This document shows positions 5,806 to 5,888 of a stretch of 5,888 nt of DNA, one piece after another; within the stretch, counting starts at the first letter, position 1; the number at the start of each line of letters is the position of its first letter. The notes under the pieces were generated by a model. It was given only the letters and a program-made list of their open reading frames with translations. It was not told where the DNA came from and searched no databases. Both the position numbers and the translations under genes were made by a program. The stretch lies in contig CACZOS010000112.1 in assembly GCA_902782815.1 (NCBI GenBank), forward strand, positions 1 through 5,888, in the 5' to 3' direction. This DNA comes from an uncultured Lachnospiraceae bacterium. GTDB lineage: Bacteria > Bacillota > Clostridia > Lachnospirales > Lachnospiraceae.

Positions 5806-5879
5806 TAGCGGGAACTGGATTCGAACCAGCGACACTACGGGTATGAACCGTATGCTCTAGCCAACTGAGCTATCCCGCC
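5806..5879 (-). tRNA. elongator tRNA-Met (anticodon CAU)
   Basis: A full cloverleaf fits. The acceptor stem GGCGGGA pairs with TCCCGCT (G1-U72 wobble). The D arm is GCTC/GAGC, the anticodon stem TACGG/CCGTA with loop TTCATAC (CAU at 5843-5845), the variable loop GTGTC, and the T arm GCTGG/CCAGT around TTCGAAT. The discriminator is A (5806). CCA is not encoded, because CT follows. Three tRNAs carry CAU. The initiator is excluded because there is no 1-72 C-A mismatch and no three G-C pairs in the anticodon stem. The G1-U72 acceptor, GGCTAGAGC and TACGGTTCATACCCGTA closely match firmicute elongator tRNA-Met rather than tRNA-Ile2. Its promoter lies outside the window. Confidence 0.95.
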
Positions 5880-5888
5880 GCACTCACG

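Noticed and set aside
5806..5879. tRNA-Ile2(CAU), the TilS substrate, as identity of the tRNA.
   Set aside because: The acceptor G1-U72, the G-rich 5' acceptor strand and the TACGG/CCGTA anticodon stem match elongator tRNA-Met; known tRNA-Ile2 genes differ in these stems.

Overview
The window looks like chromosomal DNA from a low- to mid-GC Firmicute of class Clostridia, most likely a Lachnospiraceae-type organism. This is inferred from the gene order (tRNA-Met, tilS, hpt, ftsH), from a T-box-controlled isoleucyl-tRNA synthetase of the long clostridial type, from strong AGGAGG ribosome binding sites with GTG and TTG starts, and from a tRNA gene without an encoded CCA. No species can be named from the sequence alone.

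Layout, left to right. Bases 1-557 (minus strand) are the first 185 codons of ileS, running off the left edge. Its regulatory leader follows at about 558-890: a T-box riboswitch with an AUC (Ile) specifier, an antiterminator and a competing intrinsic terminator, driven by a near-consensus sigma-A promoter at 897-925. A divergent plus-strand gene at 1057-1500 encodes a small membrane-anchored SH3-like protein and ends in its own terminator. Bases 1501-1775 are intergenic, between convergent genes; they hold that terminator, a second bidirectional terminator and two further inverted repeats. Bases 1776-5701 (minus strand) are a compact tilS-hpt-ftsH cluster: tRNA(Ile2) lysidine synthetase, hypoxanthine phosphoribosyltransferase, and the membrane AAA+ zinc protease FtsH. 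tilS and hpt overlap by 8 bases; hpt and ftsH are 61 bases apart. At 5806-5879 (minus) is an elongator tRNA-Met(CAU) with its own terminator just downstream.

The genes are housekeeping and centre on accurate isoleucine/methionine decoding (ileS, tilS, tRNA-Met), purine salvage (hpt) and membrane protein quality control (ftsH). I see no mobile elements, CRISPR arrays, phage genes or evident novel system. The most interesting points are the T-box with a non-consensus T-box motif, the inverted repeat overlapping the ileS promoter, the structured ftsH 3' region, and a CAU-anticodon tRNA that is not a TilS substrate lying directly upstream of tilS.
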